Below, piece after piece: positions 19,128 to 27,872 of a stretch of 64,000 nucleotides of DNA (position 1 is its first letter; each line of letters begins with the position of its first letter). The translations under genes were made by a program, and so were the position numbers. This DNA is from Paraburkholderia sprentiae WSM5005 (GTDB lineage Bacteria > Pseudomonadota > Gammaproteobacteria > Burkholderiales > Burkholderiaceae). Location of the stretch: contig NZ_CP017563.2 in NCBI RefSeq assembly GCF_001865575.2, positions 868,001 through 932,000 on the forward strand, read 5' to 3'. The notes below the pieces were generated by a model. It made no database searches. It was not told where the DNA came from and saw nothing but the letters and a program-made list of their open reading frames with translations.

Positions 19128-20198
19128 CTATAACGCGCGCTCGCTGTTGCGGTCGAAAACATGGATATGCTCGCTCGCGATGTCGAGACCGAACGCCTCG
19201 CCGCTCTTGCTCGCGCAAACCCCGGCTTGCGCAATCAGCACCGGCGCCGCAATGCCGTCCAGCTTCACCGTGACGAAGCTCATCGAACCGGTGGACTCCA
19301 CGACGTCGACCATGCCGCGCAGGTGTCCAGCACCGCGCTGCAGATGCAGATGCTCGGGACGCAAGCCGATCCAGACCTCGGTGCCCGCCGGCAATGACCG
19401 GCCCAGCTCGAGCGTCTGCCCGTTCGCGCCGCCGCAATGCGCGCTGTGCCCGTCGGGTCCGATCACGGCCTCGATGAAGTTCATCGCCGGCGAACCGATG
19501 AAGCCCGCCACGAACCGGTTGGCGGGCCGGTGATACAGAGTCAGCGGCGCGCCCTGCTGCTCGACTTGTCCCGCGCGCAGCACGACGACGTGATCGGCCA
19601 TCGTCATGGCCTCGATCTGGTCGTGCGTCACGTACACCGAGGTCGCGCCGAGGCGCTGATGCAGTTTGCGGATCTCCGCGCGCATGTGAACACGCAGGGC
19701 TGCATCGAGATTCGACAGCGGTTCGTCGAATAGAAACACCTTCGGATTTCGTACGATGGCACGGCCCATTGCCACGCGTTGGCGCTGCCCGCCCGATAGC
19801 TGGCGCGGCATGCGCGCGAGCAGATGCTCCAGTCCCAGCGTACGGGAAACGCTGTCGATGCTCTCCCGGATCGCCCGTGGGGCCGCGCGTCGCAAGCGCA
19901 TCGAGTAGGACATGTTCTTCTCGATGTCCATGTGCGGGTACAGCGCATAGCTTTGGAACACCATCGCGACATCGCGCTTGCGCGGCGGCACGTCGTTGAC
20001 GACCTGGCCGTCGATGCGCAACGTGCCGCCCGTGATTTGCTCGAGGCCGGCGATGGTGCGCAACAAGGTGGACTTGCCACAGCCCGATGGCCCGACCAGC
20101 GCGACGAAGCACCCCTCCGGCACGCTGATGTCGATGTCCTTCAAAATCTGAGCGGATCCGTAGCTCTTGCTCAGCCGCTCGATCTGTATGCGATCCAC
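19128..20198 (-). CDS. Carbohydrate ABC transporter ATP-binding protein (MalK/UgpC family)
   Basis: 356 residues starting with GTG at 20198, preceded by GGAGAATCGTT. Walker A is GPSGCGKST, the signature LSGGQRQR, Walker B VFLFDEPLSNLD, and the H-loop VTHDQIEA. The C-terminal third has the TOBE-type beta domain of MalK proteins (RPEHLHLQRGAGHL). It energises import together with the two permeases and the binding protein upstream. It is placed between the inner permease gene and yicI. Confidence 0.95.
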   Translation of the reverse strand: MDRIQIERLSKSYGSAQILKDIDISVPEGCFVALVGPSGCGKSTLLRTIAGLEQITGGTLRIDGQVVNDVPPRKRDVAMVFQSYALYPHMDIEKNMSYSMRLRRAAPRAIRESIDSVSRTLGLEHLLARMPRQLSGGQRQRVAMGRAIVRNPKVFLFDEPLSNLDAALRVHMRAEIRKLHQRLGATSVYVTHDQIEAMTMADHVVVLRAGQVEQQGAPLTLYHRPANRFVAGFIGSPAMNFIEAVIGPDGHSAHCGGANGQTLELGRSLPAGTEVWIGLRPEHLHLQRGAGHLRGMVDVVESTGSMSFVTVKLDGIAAPVLIAQAGVCASKSGEAFGLDIASEHIHVFDRNSERAL

Positions 20199-20239
20199 AA
20201 CGATTCTCCGACCGGCTGGCGCCGGCTAAAAGGTAGGCA

Positions 20240-21052
20240 TTACTTGAGCGCGCCGGCGGTCAGTCCAGCCACGATCCTGCGTTGCAGCAGCATGAAGACG
20301 ACGAGGATGGGCGTCACGAAGATCGCCGAGTACGTCATGATGCCGATCCAGTCGACCTTGGTTGCCCCGACGAACGCGGACAGGCCCACCGTGGCGGTCT
20401 GGTAACGGTCATCGAGAATCAGCGAACGGGCGTACACGTACTCGCCGAACGACTGCAGGAACACGAGGATTGCCGAGACCAGAATGCCGTTGATCGCCAG
20501 CGGCAGAATCACGCTGAAGAATGCCCGCCTCGGTGACGCACCGTCCACGAGCGCCGCATCGCGCAACTCGCGCGGCACCTGCACGAAGCTCGGGCGGCAC
20601 AGCACGATATAGAACGGCAGCGTTTTCGTGATCTGCGCAAGCACCACCGCGAAGCGCGGGGTATCGAGCAGACCGAGGCTTTTGAAGGCTGTAAAGATGG
20701 GCGTCACCATCAGGCTCGACGGCAGTGCCTGTAACACCAGCACCGTGAAGATCGCAAGGCTGGTCCAGCGGTTTTGCACGAACGCCAACGCGTAGGCGGC
20801 GCCCGTGCCGATCAGCACGGTTACCGCCACGGTGCCGCACGCGGTCACGAACGAGTTCCACAAGAAGTTGCCCATGCCGCTGTCGCTGAACACCTGCCAC
20901 AGGTGCGACTGCGGGTGCTGCGGCCAGAACGTGGGCGGAAAGTGGAACATCTCGCCCGCGCTCTTGAACGCCGTGATGTACATCCAGTACAGCGGGAACA
21001 GGTAGACCGCGGTAACGCACAGTGCGATGACGAACAGGACATAGCGCTTCAT
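20240..21052 (-). CDS. Carbohydrate ABC transporter permease (MalG-type)
   Basis: 270 residues with six predicted membrane helices. The EAA-loop region is ELRDAALVDGASPRRAFFSV. An N-terminal membrane segment (YVLFVIALCVTAVYLFPLYW) and a C-terminal helix (AIFVTPILVVFMLLQRRIVA) frame the protein. With the permease encoded one base upstream it forms the membrane channel of the sugar importer. Confidence 0.95.
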   Translation of the reverse strand: MKRYVLFVIALCVTAVYLFPLYWMYITAFKSAGEMFHFPPTFWPQHPQSHLWQVFSDSGMGNFLWNSFVTACGTVAVTVLIGTGAAYALAFVQNRWTSLAIFTVLVLQALPSSLMVTPIFTAFKSLGLLDTPRFAVVLAQITKTLPFYIVLCRPSFVQVPRELRDAALVDGASPRRAFFSVILPLAINGILVSAILVFLQSFGEYVYARSLILDDRYQTATVGLSAFVGATKVDWIGIMTYSAIFVTPILVVFMLLQRRIVAGLTAGALK

Positions 21053-21053
21053 G

Positions 21054-22001
21054 TCAGACCATCCTTTCGTCGCGCGTCGAGCGCACGTAGATCACCGCGA
21101 CGATCAGCACGAGCACCAGCATCATCGTGGCGACCGCGGAGCCCGCCGATACCTCGAACGTCTGCAACGAGAGTTGCCATGACCAGAATTGCGCGACCTG
21201 CGACGAGTTGGCCGGACCGCCCTGCGTGAGCGCTGCGATCAAGTCGAACTGCTGCATCGTCATGATTGCGCCTAGCGCGATCACGGCGCCCAGCGTGGCT
21301 CTCATCATCGGCAGCGTGATGCCGGTGAAGCGTTGCAGCGCGTTCGCGCCGTCGAGTTCGGCCGCTTCGTACAGGTCCGCCGGAATGGCCGCGAGCCCGA
21401 CCGAAAGCAGCAGCATGTTGAACGGCACGCCGAGCCAGACGTTGGCGGCGATCACGGCATACAGCGACCAGTGAGGATCGGACAGCCAGAAGACCTTTTC
21501 ATCGAGCACGTGCGTTTGCATCAGCACATGGTTGAGCACACCGTAGTCGCCGGCGAAGATCAGCTTCCAGATGACGCCGACCACGAGTCCCGGCATGATC
21601 CAGCCCGCGAGGAACAGCCCGCGCATCAGGCTCGCGAACGGGAAGTCCTGGGCAAACAGCAGCGCCAGCAGGAAGCCGATCAGCACCTGAAAGGTCAGCG
21701 ACAGTCCGACGAATAGCACCGTGTTCACGGCGACCTGATGCATTTCCGGACGGCTGAACACGTCGCGGTAATTCGCGAGTCCGACAAATGGACGCAGCAG
21801 CGTGGCCGGCGCCATCAGATCGACCTGCTGAAACGACAGCACGATGTTGTAGACGAGCGGCAATCCGGCAAAGACCAGCAGATACAGCAATGCGAACACC
21901 GCCAGCGAGATCTCGAAGGCGTGAGCGCGCGGAATGCGGCTCAAAATCCCCGAGGCCTGGCCGGCCGGGGTACGGCGTGACAGTGTGTTCATAGCGTTCA
22001 T
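21054..22001 (-). CDS. Carbohydrate ABC transporter permease (MalF-type)
   Basis: 315 residues, with MNAMNTLSRRTPAGQASGIL as N-terminus and then about six membrane segments (first FEISLAVFALLYLLVFAGLP). The EAA-loop motif is DLYEAAELDGANALQRFTGI. It partners the following permease, which begins one base after its stop, so the two are surely co-translated. Confidence 0.95.
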   Translation of the reverse strand: MNAMNTLSRRTPAGQASGILSRIPRAHAFEISLAVFALLYLLVFAGLPLVYNIVLSFQQVDLMAPATLLRPFVGLANYRDVFSRPEMHQVAVNTVLFVGLSLTFQVLIGFLLALLFAQDFPFASLMRGLFLAGWIMPGLVVGVIWKLIFAGDYGVLNHVLMQTHVLDEKVFWLSDPHWSLYAVIAANVWLGVPFNMLLLSVGLAAIPADLYEAAELDGANALQRFTGITLPMMRATLGAVIALGAIMTMQQFDLIAALTQGGPANSSQVAQFWSWQLSLQTFEVSAGSAVATMMLVLVLIVAVIYVRSTRDERMV

Positions 22002-22084
22002 CGCTCAGAGACGGGCCGGCGCGCCAAGGCGGCCGGCGCCTGACGCCCGGCGCCCGGCCACCTCGATCAGGTCCTTCGCCATGC

Positions 22085-23296
22085 CTAGTTCTGGACTTGC
22101 TGCACGGTCTTGGCCGCCGCTGCCATTGCTTGTTGCGGCGTTGCCTGATGCGTGATCACGGACTGGATCGCATCGGAGATCGCCTTCGAGATTTTCGGCC
22201 ACTGCGGATTCGGTCCGCGCGGACGGGCGTACTGCATCTGCTCGTTGAAGACTTGATACGCTTGCGGCCATTTCGGGTTTTGCGTATTGGTGTCTCTCGA
22301 CGGCGGCTGCATGCCGAACTCGTTCCAGTTTCGGTCGCGCTGCGCGTACATGTATTCGAGGAACTGGAAGGCGGTATCCGGATTCTTTGCGCCGCGCAGA
22401 ATCGCGTGATTCTGCTCGCCCAGCGCCGATGCGCGCGGGCCGCCGGCTTTTTCGACAGGCAGAAGCGCCACGCCCCATTTGAACTTCGCGCCCTTGTCGA
22501 CGGCATTCAATTCCCACGGACCGTCGATGTCGATCGCAGCATTGCCGTTGATGAAGGTGGCGGCCGCCTCCGACTGGCTATGGGTGAGCGTGTCCGGCGA
22601 CGCCACCTTGCTGTCCAGCAGCTTCTGCCAGAAGGCTGCCGCCCGAGCGGCGCCCGGATCATTCAAGCGGTTCCAGTCGGCGCCCGCCGCCTGAACGAAC
22701 GGCAGGAACTGGAACACGCCCTCTTCGGTGTTGATCGCGGAGAAGGCGAGGCCGTATACGCCCTTCTTCGCGTCGGTCAGTTTCTGCGCGTCTGCGTACA
22801 GCTCGTCCCACGTCTGCGGCGGGTGCTCAGGATCGAGCCCGGCGGCCCTGAACATGTCCTTGTTGTAGTACATGGCCAGCGTGTTGGTGCCGCGCGGAAT
22901 CGCGTACACCTTGCTATTCCAGGTGGCATTCTTCAGCGGCCCGGGAAAGATCGTCTTCGCGTCGATGACCTGCGACTTCGCGAGATATGGCCCGAGATCG
23001 AGCAGCGCATTCTTCGAGGCGAACATCGCCGTGTTCGGGTTGTCGATCGGCACGACGTCCGGCGTGTTGCCAGACATCACGGCGCGCATGGTTTCGTCGT
23101 TGAGCGCAGCAAAGCCCACCTTGCGGATCTGCAGATGGACATCGGGATGCAGCTTGGCGAATTCCTGCGCCATTTTCGCGGTGTAGTCGTCGGGCTCGTC
23201 CACGGCCCAGACCGACAGCGACGCCGCATGCAGTGGCGCGCAGGAAAGCGAGAATGCCAGACCGATGGCCGCGGACGCGGCAAGTAGCTTCTTCAT
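22085..23296 (-). CDS. ABC transporter sugar-binding protein
   Basis: 403 residues with a signal peptide (KLLAASAAIGLAFSLSCAPLHA) and GGAGACAGC before the ATG. The mature part is a family 1 extracellular solute-binding protein: VWAVDEPDDYTAKMAQEFAKLHPDV at the start and later GDTP/NTPDVVPIDNPNTAMF. It captures the sugar in the periplasm for the two permeases. The same strand then carries permeases, ATPase and alpha-xylosidase. The gene follows the LacI regulator with the palindrome at 23416 between. Confidence 0.93.
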   Translation of the reverse strand: MKKLLAASAAIGLAFSLSCAPLHAASLSVWAVDEPDDYTAKMAQEFAKLHPDVHLQIRKVGFAALNDETMRAVMSGNTPDVVPIDNPNTAMFASKNALLDLGPYLAKSQVIDAKTIFPGPLKNATWNSKVYAIPRGTNTLAMYYNKDMFRAAGLDPEHPPQTWDELYADAQKLTDAKKGVYGLAFSAINTEEGVFQFLPFVQAAGADWNRLNDPGAARAAAFWQKLLDSKVASPDTLTHSQSEAAATFINGNAAIDIDGPWELNAVDKGAKFKWGVALLPVEKAGGPRASALGEQNHAILRGAKNPDTAFQFLEYMYAQRDRNWNEFGMQPPSRDTNTQNPKWPQAYQVFNEQMQYARPRGPNPQWPKISKAISDAIQSVITHQATPQQAMAAAAKTVQQVQN

Positions 23297-23415
23297 GCTG
23301 TCTCCGTTTTGCGCGCCACGACCGCGCTTTATTCAGGTTTCTTCTCCGGGCTGTGCGGGAGCCGTCTCGTACGGCTCGCGGAATAGCACGGGCTGACGTG
23401 CCGTTGCGGCCGGCG

Positions 23416-23437
23416 TTTCCGGAAACGTTTCCGGAAA
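23416..23437. promoter_or_regulatory. LacI-type operator upstream of the sugar-binding protein gene
   Basis: A perfect 22-bp palindrome with arm TTTCCGGAAAC is centred on CG at 23426/23427, the central CpG typical of LacI/GalR-family operators. It lies 120 bases upstream of the binding-protein start and between lacI and its likely target operon. Repression of the transport operon and alpha-xylosidase by the LacI protein is inferred. Confidence 0.8.
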
Positions 23438-23572
23438 ACGCTTGAATGATCGTTCCGGATAGACGCGTCGTCAAGGCGCCCACGAAAATCGCAACTGCAG
23501 TTGGCGCAAACCACAATGGGTGTCGGCGCGACGAGGACCGCTGGACAGAGCTTGATGTGCGCGCGCCGACTG

Positions 23573-24610
23573 CTATCGGGCTGCCGGCGGCGCAGCGCCG
23601 TCGTTGTCGCGCAGGGTCAGCGGCCACAGCAGCGGCTCGCGCTCGGCCCGATAGGTTTCGGCAAGTTCAGGAAGCTGGGCGAGCAGCGCTCGTGCGAGGC
23701 GCTGGCCCAGTGCATGCGCATCCAGCGTAAAGCCGCTCAGGGGCGGCGCGAGATATTCCGAGACTTCACCGGCCAGCACGCCGCCCGAGATCGCCAGATC
23801 GCGGCCCGGTATCAGGCCCATTTCGTGTAGCTTTCGATAGGCGCCGATCGCCATGCAGTCGCTCTGGAACATGAGCGCGTCCGGTGCATCGTCGAGACCG
23901 AGCAACGCCTCGGTCGCCAGATATCCGCCGCGCTCGGACAGCGTATTGCGCTGCACGTATCCTGCGGGCACCTTGAGCCCGTGCTTCTTCATCGCCTTCT
24001 TCCATGCACGCAAATAGAGGTGCGCCTGCATGGCATCGCCGTCGGGGATCGCCAGCGCGATACGCTGATGCTCGCATGCCACGAGCCGAGCGACACCGGC
24101 GGCAGCGGCCGTTTCGAAATCCAGATCGACCCACGTGTGCTCGCCGCCCGACTCGCTGCGACCCAACGCGACGAACGGAAAATTGCGGCTCGCGACATAG
24201 TCGAGCCGCTCGTCGTGCCGCCGCGTGCCGGCGAGAATCAAGCCGTCCACCTGGCGGCGATCGACGATGCGCCGCAGCCGCGCGAACTCGTCGTCCCACG
24301 ACTCGCTCGAGTACATGACGAGATCCATGCCATGCTGCGACAGCACTGATTGCAATCCGTCGGCGAGTCTCATGAAGATGCCGAGGGTATAGGTCTCTTC
24401 TTCACGTCGCACGGGAAGCATCAGGCCGACGACGTCGAGCCGACCCCGGCGCAGACTCGCAGCGGACTTGCTCGGGGCGTAGCCGAGTTCGTGCGCCGCG
24501 GCGCGGACACGTTCGCGCGTTTTGGCACTGACCTCGTCGGCGTCGTTCAAGGCGCGCGAAACAGTCGAAATAGACAGCTTGAGCCCTTTGGCTAATTCCC
24601 GAATATCCAT
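23573..24610 (-). CDS. LacI family transcriptional regulator
   Basis: 345 residues from ATG 24610 (MDIRELAKGLKLSISTVSRA). The upstream in-frame extension to 24688 is not family-like. The N-terminus is a LacI helix-turn-helix, with the hinge region NDADEVSAKTRERVRAAAHE followed by LGYAPSKSAASLRRG. A periplasmic-binding-protein fold covers the rest and would bind an inducer sugar. Its gene is upstream of the binding protein gene in the same direction, with the perfect palindrome between, so it probably controls the alpha-xyloside module. Confidence 0.95.
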   Translation of the reverse strand: MDIRELAKGLKLSISTVSRALNDADEVSAKTRERVRAAAHELGYAPSKSAASLRRGRLDVVGLMLPVRREEETYTLGIFMRLADGLQSVLSQHGMDLVMYSSESWDDEFARLRRIVDRRQVDGLILAGTRRHDERLDYVASRNFPFVALGRSESGGEHTWVDLDFETAAAAGVARLVACEHQRIALAIPDGDAMQAHLYLRAWKKAMKKHGLKVPAGYVQRNTLSERGGYLATEALLGLDDAPDALMFQSDCMAIGAYRKLHEMGLIPGRDLAISGGVLAGEVSEYLAPPLSGFTLDAHALGQRLARALLAQLPELAETYRAEREPLLWPLTLRDNDGAAPPAAR

Positions 24611-24719
24611 GCGCCTGTCTATCGATGAAGGAAATCTGCCCGGGCTTGCGAAGCGAGCCCGATGCGCAAGGCCATAACGGTACGTCACCGGACGGCTGCT
24701 GTCGAGACTCGGACCGCCG

Positions 24720-25034
24720 CTACGGCTTCAACGCGATCCACGCGTTAGCGTCGGCCGCGATCTTCATCGCATCGAGGCGCGCCCCCGCGCACGGTCCTTC
24801 GATGCAGTGTCCGTCTTCGAAGCGGAACAACGCGCTGTGATGCGCGCACATCAACAGCTGTGCGCGGTAGCACAGCACCTCGCCGGGTTGGAAATCGAGC
24901 GGCACCGAAAAATGCGGGCAGCGGTTCGGGTATGCCCACACCCGCTCGTCGCGCCGCACGACCACGACAGGCACGCCGGCGGCCGGAGCATCGATCACTC
25001 GCGCGCCGCCGTCGGGCACGTCGGCGAGCGGACA
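24720..25034 (-). pseudogene. Rieske [2Fe-2S] protein, start deleted
   Basis: The minus frame reads CPLADVPDGGARVIDAPAAG, then CPHFSVPLDF and CAHHSALFRFEDGHC. The Rieske ligands are Cys-Pro-His and Cys-Ala-His-His. The family start, which usually lies 5-10 residues before LADVPDG, is missing: the frame simply continues upstream into sequence of a different gene (YciI) read in another frame. A nearby ATG at 25094 is probably accidental. The intact 3' part and the clean breakpoint near 25035 suggest a deletion that fused it to the YciI fragment. Confidence 0.65.
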
Positions 25035-25165
25035 ATCACGTCGTCGATACGCTCCGCTTCGACGACGAGCAGCGTGCCATTCATCGCATCGCATTGCGGC
25101 GCGAGTGTCGGCCCGCCGAGGCGCACGAACACGCCACGATGCGCTTCAAGGCAGCGCAAGCTTGC
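25035..25165 (-). pseudogene. Internal fragment of a YciI-like protein
   Basis: In one frame the sequence reads LEAHRGVFVRLGGPTLAP and then CDAMNGTLLVVEAERIDDV, the central His-containing helix and strand of YCII-related domains. The normal C-terminus (AFVADDPY-like) is cut off at about 25035, where the Rieske sequence begins in another frame. The N-terminus is missing because the ankyrin gene's end overlaps at 25146-25165. It is a remnant that marks two breakpoints. Confidence 0.6.
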
Positions 25166-25961
25166 TGTCATCGAGCCGTCGCGGAGGATTGGTTCCCCAT
25201 CGTGCTTTTATCTGCTCCGGCGTCTCAGGCGGCCATTTCACGCCCATCTTGATGATGCGGTCGCGGATTTCAACCAGTTTGACACCTAGTTCAGAGGTGA
25301 GGCCTACGTGTTTTATTTGCGATTCCAATTGTCTTGGAAACGAGATTCCGTTGATGTTGTAAGTGTTGGGGTTGGCTCCGCGATCGAGAAGGTAATTGAC
25401 TGCCGCAGTGTCATAGCCAGTTAGCGCTTCGTAGAGAGATGTGTTGCGCAATGAATCGCGCCGGTTCACATCTGCGCCACGTTCCACGAGCAGCTTGAGT
25501 GAGCCCAATTTACGATCGCTTGCAACATCAAAAATTATCGGAGTGCCTTCTGATATCAAATTTGGATCAACACCGCCGTCCAGCATCGCACGCAGGAATT
25601 CCGGCTGGGAGCTGTTGAGCACGACCCCGAGCGGATCGCCAAAATCCGGCACCTCTTGCAAGGGATCGGCTCCGGCCTTCACCACCTCGGACATAACGGC
25701 AAGCCGATGCGGGTCGCGCTGCAATGCCTCCTGAAACGCAAAAAACAGCATCGTCATGTTCTTGCGCCCGGGCGTGTTCAGGTCCGTCTTTGGTGCCAGC
25801 CGCCTGACCTGCTCCGTGTCACCTCGCTCGATGGCCTGCGCCAGTTCGAGTTGCGGGCCGCTGAAAAAATCAGTGGCGGGAAATTTTTTCATTGCATGAA
25901 CCACAGGGAATAGCGCCAGTAACAGCACCGGCACGATAAGGATTCGGCTGAGTGTTTTCAT
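25146..25961 (-). CDS. Exported ankyrin-repeat protein, candidate immunity protein for the lipase
   Basis: 271 residues with an N-terminal hydrophobic export segment (ILIVPVLLLALFPVVHAMKK). Ankyrin-type repeats follow, e.g. LAQAIERGDTEQVRRLAP, MSEVVKAGADPLQEVPDFGD, LLVERGADVNRRDSLRNTSL and YLLDRGANPNTYNINGI. The gene begins 15 bases after the lipase gene on the same strand. In Burkholderiaceae, T6SS phospholipase effectors are often followed by exported immunity proteins, some with ankyrin repeats, that neutralise the lipase in the periplasm. That role is inferred from context. The region looks less GC-rich than the flanks. The C-terminus overlaps the YciI fragment. Confidence 0.78.
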   Translation of the reverse strand: MKTLSRILIVPVLLLALFPVVHAMKKFPATDFFSGPQLELAQAIERGDTEQVRRLAPKTDLNTPGRKNMTMLFFAFQEALQRDPHRLAVMSEVVKAGADPLQEVPDFGDPLGVVLNSSQPEFLRAMLDGGVDPNLISEGTPIIFDVASDRKLGSLKLLVERGADVNRRDSLRNTSLYEALTGYDTAAVNYLLDRGANPNTYNINGISFPRQLESQIKHVGLTSELGVKLVEIRDRIIKMGVKWPPETPEQIKARWGTNPPRRLDDSKLALP

Positions 25962-25975
25962 CGCTTTCAGCCCCG

Positions 25976-27292
25976 TTATGACAGTGCTTCAAGTACAGAG
26001 ATGTCCTCCGCCTTCTGCTGCTCGATGCCGTCTATTGCCTGCCTGATGAAGTGCCGCGACACGGGCGAGCCGCTGCCGGGCAGCGGATAGGCAGTACCGG
26101 CTGCAGCGGGCAGCGGCGTCCACGTCTGTGCCACGGTCAGAATGTCGCTGTTCACATGGTACGCATTGATGTTCGATGGCGTGACCTGGCCGCCGTAGTG
26201 TTCGACCGTCTTCGGGTGCAGACCGGCGGCATTGAAGCTCCAGCAGTCCTTGCCGCTGGCGACGGATGCAGCCGAACACAGGCCGCCGCCCAGGGAGTGA
26301 CCTGTTATGTCGATAGGTTCGGTAATCTCAGTAAGCTTGGTGCCACTTCTTACTGCCCGTGCGTAATATTCCGATTCGATATTCACGCTCTGGTTAACAT
26401 TGTTCGACCAGTCGGCCAGGTTCGTCATTTCGGTTCCCTTGAAGGCGAGGGTGGGCTTCATATCGTTGCCGAAGACCGCCGCATCCGGTTCATACACCTG
26501 CGCTCCAAAATTGGAACCCTTGATTTTCAGGTCTTTCGGCTTCAAGCCATACTGATCCAGAAATTCCGTATCCCCGCTGCGGTTCGCCCACCCTTCTGGC
26601 ACCGGCCTTGACGGCTCGTAGACATGATCGGAGAGTCTGGCCTTCTCCACCGCGACATTGTTGCGTGCGAGCCGTTCAGCCGCCGCCCGCACGCGCCCTG
26701 ACATGGCCGCATTGCCCACCGCAATCAGCGCCTTGCGCGTCTGCCACCGCTGCGCCTTGGTCAGTTCCTGTGGTATCTCGATGCGCGGCGGTGTCGCCCT
26801 GGCTGCGCGCGCAGCGCTCAGCCGGGTTTGCCAGGTGGCCGGATCGTACTGGACGGACAGAATGGGTTCGCGGTCCGGGTGACTGCCGGTCCCCGCTGCG
26901 ATATTCCGCAACGGCGTGCTGGTGTAGGGTGACGGAAACAGGCTATCGCGAGGGCCTTTAATGGCAAGCAGGGCACCCCGGCGCACCTCTTCGAGAAGCG
27001 CAACGATGACCCACCAGCCATCGGTGTCAGGGTTGCGGTCCCGTACGCGATGAAAAAACAGCCAGTGACTGCCAATGAGATTGCTGACCAGCTTCCGGTC
27101 CTGCTGCCACGCCCTGTGATTCAGTTGGGCAATGTCAAGAAACTCCCGGGTCTCTGCCCTGGCTCTCTGAAGGTCTGCGGCCTTGCCGAGGCACGCTTTA
27201 TAGTGCCATTCGTCGCAGATGACATAACAGGCACCCGGTGGCCGCTGGCAGAACAGCTCCACCGAGTGCATCTCAAATACGGACAGGGACAT
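25976..27292 (-). CDS. Lipase-type protein, candidate T6SS phospholipase effector
   Basis: 438 residues without a signal peptide. The lipase nucleophile elbow is GHSLGGGLCSAASV (Ser in ITGHSLGG). The region before it has typical class 3 lipase elements: KPTLAFKGTEMTNLADWSNN for the oxyanion/strand part. After it come an Asp (DILTV) and a His (SRHFIRQAI) that could complete the triad. The N-terminal 200 residues carry a Cys-containing block (CYVICDEWHYKACLGKAADL). The absence of a signal peptide, the following exported ankyrin protein, and a T6SS locus 27 kb away on the same contig suggest a T6SS effector attacking membranes, but no delivery gene is adjacent. Confidence 0.8.
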   Translation of the reverse strand: MSLSVFEMHSVELFCQRPPGACYVICDEWHYKACLGKAADLQRARAETREFLDIAQLNHRAWQQDRKLVSNLIGSHWLFFHRVRDRNPDTDGWWVIVALLEEVRRGALLAIKGPRDSLFPSPYTSTPLRNIAAGTGSHPDREPILSVQYDPATWQTRLSAARAARATPPRIEIPQELTKAQRWQTRKALIAVGNAAMSGRVRAAAERLARNNVAVEKARLSDHVYEPSRPVPEGWANRSGDTEFLDQYGLKPKDLKIKGSNFGAQVYEPDAAVFGNDMKPTLAFKGTEMTNLADWSNNVNQSVNIESEYYARAVRSGTKLTEITEPIDITGHSLGGGLCSAASVASGKDCWSFNAAGLHPKTVEHYGGQVTPSNINAYHVNSDILTVAQTWTPLPAAAGTAYPLPGSGSPVSRHFIRQAIDGIEQQKAEDISVLEALS

Positions 27293-27307
27293 AGGTGTGT
27301 CGATGGT

Positions 27308-27625
27308 CTATCTGAAGTCGCTGCCGGGGTTGACAGCAGCCAGATAATTACCGTGCGACAGGCAGTCCGTACATGGGCGACCGCCCAAAATCTCCTCGGC
27401 TTTCGATGAAACTGTTCGCGCCAATACGGCGCATACGTCCGCGAGCGCATCCTCGAAGAGACCAAAAATCGACACCTTCGGAACCGTTGAAGGAGCGGAG
27501 CACTGCTCCACTACCTCTTCCAAGCTCAACAGCCCTGCCAGTGCGTGCAATTGATCGACGCAGATAACGGCGGTGTCAGGCATCGCGGTATCCGGCTGTA
27601 CAGAGGCGTTCAGAAAGTCAGGCAT
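27308..27625 (-). CDS. Hypothetical protein upstream of the lipase gene
   Basis: 105 residues starting MPDFLNASVQPDTAMPDTAV. The middle shows CVDQLHALAGLLSLEEVVEQ and VSIFGLFEDALADVCAVLAR, amphipathic helices with scattered Cys; the C-terminus has GGRPCTDCLSHG, a CxxC that could bind metal. I do not recognise the family. The gene ends 15 bases before the lipase and overlaps by eight bases the preceding small gene, so all belong to one operon. It may be an adaptor or a second small component of the effector module. Confidence 0.6.
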   Translation of the reverse strand: MPDFLNASVQPDTAMPDTAVICVDQLHALAGLLSLEEVVEQCSAPSTVPKVSIFGLFEDALADVCAVLARTVSSKAEEILGGRPCTDCLSHGNYLAAVNPGSDFR

Positions 27626-27860
27626 GACACTGCCCCGTCGCATTGTTGTGCGCCTGGATGAAAGCGAGCGCGGCGGCGAGTAGCGTGCCGATGATAGGGA
27701 ATGAGATAGACGATTGCGTTTGCTCAGGAAGAGAAGGGACGTGACGCATGGGACATGCCTCCTGTATCGGGTTGATGAACCCGACGCCGCAAGGCCATGC
27801 GTCGCGCTGTGCGCGGAACAGGTCGAACACGACATCCTCTGCCAGCGCAAGCTCGATCAA
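27618..27860 (-). CDS. Small membrane protein, first gene of the lipase module
   Basis: 80 residues starting with TTG at 27860 (MIELALAEDVVFDLFRAQRD), preceded by GGAAGGAAGC. A hydrophobic segment (ISFPIIGTLLAAALAFIQAH) lies near residues 50-70, suggesting one membrane pass; there are Cys at CGVG and CPM. It overlaps the next gene by eight bases and should be co-transcribed with the lipase and ankyrin genes. Function is unknown. Confidence 0.55.
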   Translation of the reverse strand: MIELALAEDVVFDLFRAQRDAWPCGVGFINPIQEACPMRHVPSLPEQTQSSISFPIIGTLLAAALAFIQAHNNATGQCHA

Positions 27861-27872
27861 GCTTCCTTCCCG

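Noticed and set aside
25035..25094. ATG at 25094 as the start of the Rieske gene
   Set aside because: The residues between it and the Rieske core are the wrong frame of the YciI fragment, so this start is probably accidental.
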